Assembly: GCF_022637555.1 (NCBI RefSeq) | Contig: NZ_CP093342.1 | Span: 868,001-932,000 of the forward strand | DNA from: Microbacterium sp. H1-D42 | GTDB taxonomy: Bacteria; Actinomycetota; Actinomycetes; Actinomycetales; Microbacteriaceae | Reading direction: 5' to 3' | Length of the DNA: 64,000 nt | Shown: positions 63,019-64,000 of the stretch, piece after piece | Numbering within the stretch: position 1 is the stretch's first letter | Layout of the letters: each line of letters opens with the position of its first letter | Notes under the pieces: model-generated | Databases searched by the model: none | The model's input: the letters and a program-made list of their open reading frames with translations, nothing else | Told to the model about the DNA's origin: nothing | Made by a program: the position numbers and the translations under genes

Positions 63019-64000
63019 GTGACGACAGCCCTCTACCGCCGCTACCGGCCCGAGTCCTTCGCGGAGATGATCGGGCAGTCGCAGGTGACCGATCCGCTCA
63101 TGACCGCCCTGCGCGGTGACCGCGTCGGCCATGCCTACCTGTTCTCCGGTCCTCGCGGATGTGGAAAGACCACGTCAGCACGTATTCTCGCGCGCTGCCT
63201 GAACTGCGCAGAGGGACCGACCGACACCCCGTGCGGCGTCTGCCCGAGCTGCGTCGAGCTGTCGCGAGCCGGCGGCGGATCGCTGGACGTCGTCGAGATC
63301 GACGCAGCCAGCCACAACGGCGTCGACGACGCCCGTGACCTGCGCGAGCGGGCGACGTACGCGCCGATCCGCGACCGGTTCAAGATCTTCATCCTCGATG
63401 AGGCGCACATGGTCACCCCGCAGGGCTTCAACGCCCTGCTGAAGCTCGTGGAAGAACCGCCGGCGCACGTGAAGTTCATCTTCGCGACCACCGAGCCCGA
63501 GAAGGTGCTCGGCACGATCCGCTCGCGAACGCATCACTATCCGTTCCGCCTGGTGCCGCCGGCGGCGATGCTCGAATACGTCGAGAAGCTCTGCACCGAA
63601 GAGGGTGTGCAGGTCGCAGAGGGTGTGCTGCCACTCGTGGTGCGCGCCGGCGGAGGCTCGCCCCGCGACACCCTGTCGCTGCTGGACCAGCTGATCGCCG
63701 GCTCAGACGAGGGCAACGTGACCTACGAGCGCGCGGTCGCACTGCTCGGCTACACGCACGCCGCCCTGCTGGACGACATCGTCGACGCACTCGCCGCTGG
63801 CGACGCCGCAGCGGCTTTCCCCGCCGTCGACCGCGTGGTGCAGACCGGCCAGGATCCCCGCCGCTTCGTCGACGACCTGCTCGAACGCCTGCGCGACCTG
63901 ATCGTGATCGACGCCGTCGGCGACGGCGCGTCGGCCGTGCTCCGCGGCATTCCCGCGGACGAGATGCAGCGTATGCAGACGCAGGCGCGCGCCTTCGGCT
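63019..64000 (+). CDS. dnaX: DNA polymerase III subunit gamma/tau, N-terminal part
   Basis: The gene runs past the right edge, and 327 codons are visible. It begins VTTALYRRYRPESFAEMIGQ. Walker A is GPRGCGKT (44-51), the zinc-binding cysteines are in CLNCAEG and CGVCPSC, the sensor/Walker B part is FILDEAHMVTPQGFNALLKLVEEPP, and sensor 2 is in SPRDTLSLLDQL. It is the clamp-loader ATPase of the replisome that loads the beta clamp. GTG 63019 has TAGGCT at leaderless spacing. Whether a tau-specific C-terminus or frameshift exists cannot be seen. Confidence 0.95.
   Translation, partial: MTTALYRRYRPESFAEMIGQSQVTDPLMTALRGDRVGHAYLFSGPRGCGKTTSARILARCLNCAEGPTDTPCGVCPSCVELSRAGGGSLDVVEIDAASHNGVDDARDLRERATYAPIRDRFKIFILDEAHMVTPQGFNALLKLVEEPPAHVKFIFATTEPEKVLGTIRSRTHHYPFRLVPPAAMLEYVEKLCTEEGVQVAEGVLPLVVRAGGGSPRDTLSLLDQLIAGSDEGNVTYERAVALLGYTHAALLDDIVDALAAGDAAAAFPAVDRVVQTGQDPRRFVDDLLERLRDLIVIDAVGDGASAVLRGIPADEMQRMQTQARAFG

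Noticed and set aside
59818..63132. A 1104-codon open frame on the minus strand over pgmB and the GH65 gene
   Set aside because: It is antisense to two clearly recognisable genes and its translation is low-complexity Arg/Ala/His-rich, the usual shadow of GC-rich third positions.

Overview
This window looks like a chromosomal segment of a high-GC actinobacterium of the family Microbacteriaceae, most likely Microbacterium or a close relative. The supporting signs are strong G/C third positions, frequent GTG starts, many apparently leaderless genes (a TAnnnT -10 box 6-7 nt before the start codon), the actinobacterial order tRNA-Trp/secE/nusG/rplK/rplA, a small actinobacterial-type SRP RNA, and a RamB-type regulator beside the glyoxylate-shunt genes. 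The genus assignment is inference. Two genes are cut by the window edges: tctA at the left and dnaX at the right.

Layout. 1-3.4 kb: the end of a TctA-type permease, a TauE/SafE exporter, two hotdog dehydratases and murB. 3.4-13.1 kb: a galactoside-utilisation locus with two unrelated-looking GH36 enzymes, an ABC importer (lipoprotein plus two permeases, no ATPase), an uncharacterised putative glycosidase and a LacI regulator. 13.1-15.4 kb: a VOC protein, an aminotransferase and RraA. 15.4-20.4 kb: the glyoxylate shunt (aceB-aceA) with a divergent ramB. 20.5-27.9 kb: a putrescine/GABA catabolic cluster (gabT, putrescine oxidase, two aldehyde dehydrogenases) with a divergent PucR regulator. 28-30.5 kb: two small membrane or unknown proteins and poxB.

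30.6-39.2 kb is the secE-nusG-rplKA / rplJL ribosomal region. It is interrupted by lysE/lysG, a membrane protein, a YqaJ-type nuclease, and a restriction-endonuclease-fold gene (DUF559-like) flanked by inverted 51-bp repeats, which looks like a small mobile cassette. 39.2-44.3 kb: a LacI repressor and an AglEFG-like alpha-glucoside importer with clear operators, again without its own ATPase. 44.3-47.0 kb: a cupin, a PAP2 phosphatase, a GNAT acetyltransferase, tRNA-Ser and trhO. 47.0-51.5 kb: a MoxR/DUF58/transglutaminase operon. 51.7-54.7 kb: a 995-aa SF2 helicase with an unusual hydrophobic hairpin in its C-terminal part. 54.8-56.1 kb: SRP RNA, a rhomboid protease and a lysozyme-like wall enzyme. 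56.2-59.5 kb: pta-ackA. 59.6-62.9 kb: pgmB plus a GH65 phosphorylase. 63.0 kb to the end: dnaX.

Functional threads. Sugar uptake and hydrolysis or phosphorolysis (galactosides, alpha-glucosides, GH65/PgmB) feed glycolysis. PoxB, Pta-AckA and the glyoxylate shunt with RamB form an acetate metabolism theme. The putrescine/GABA genes lead to succinate. The strongest candidates for something new are the inverted-repeat-flanked nuclease gene (36638-37914), the membrane-hairpin helicase (51675-54662), the uncharacterised putative glycosidase (10579-11976), the acidic NusG extension, and several well-defined operator or hairpin architectures.
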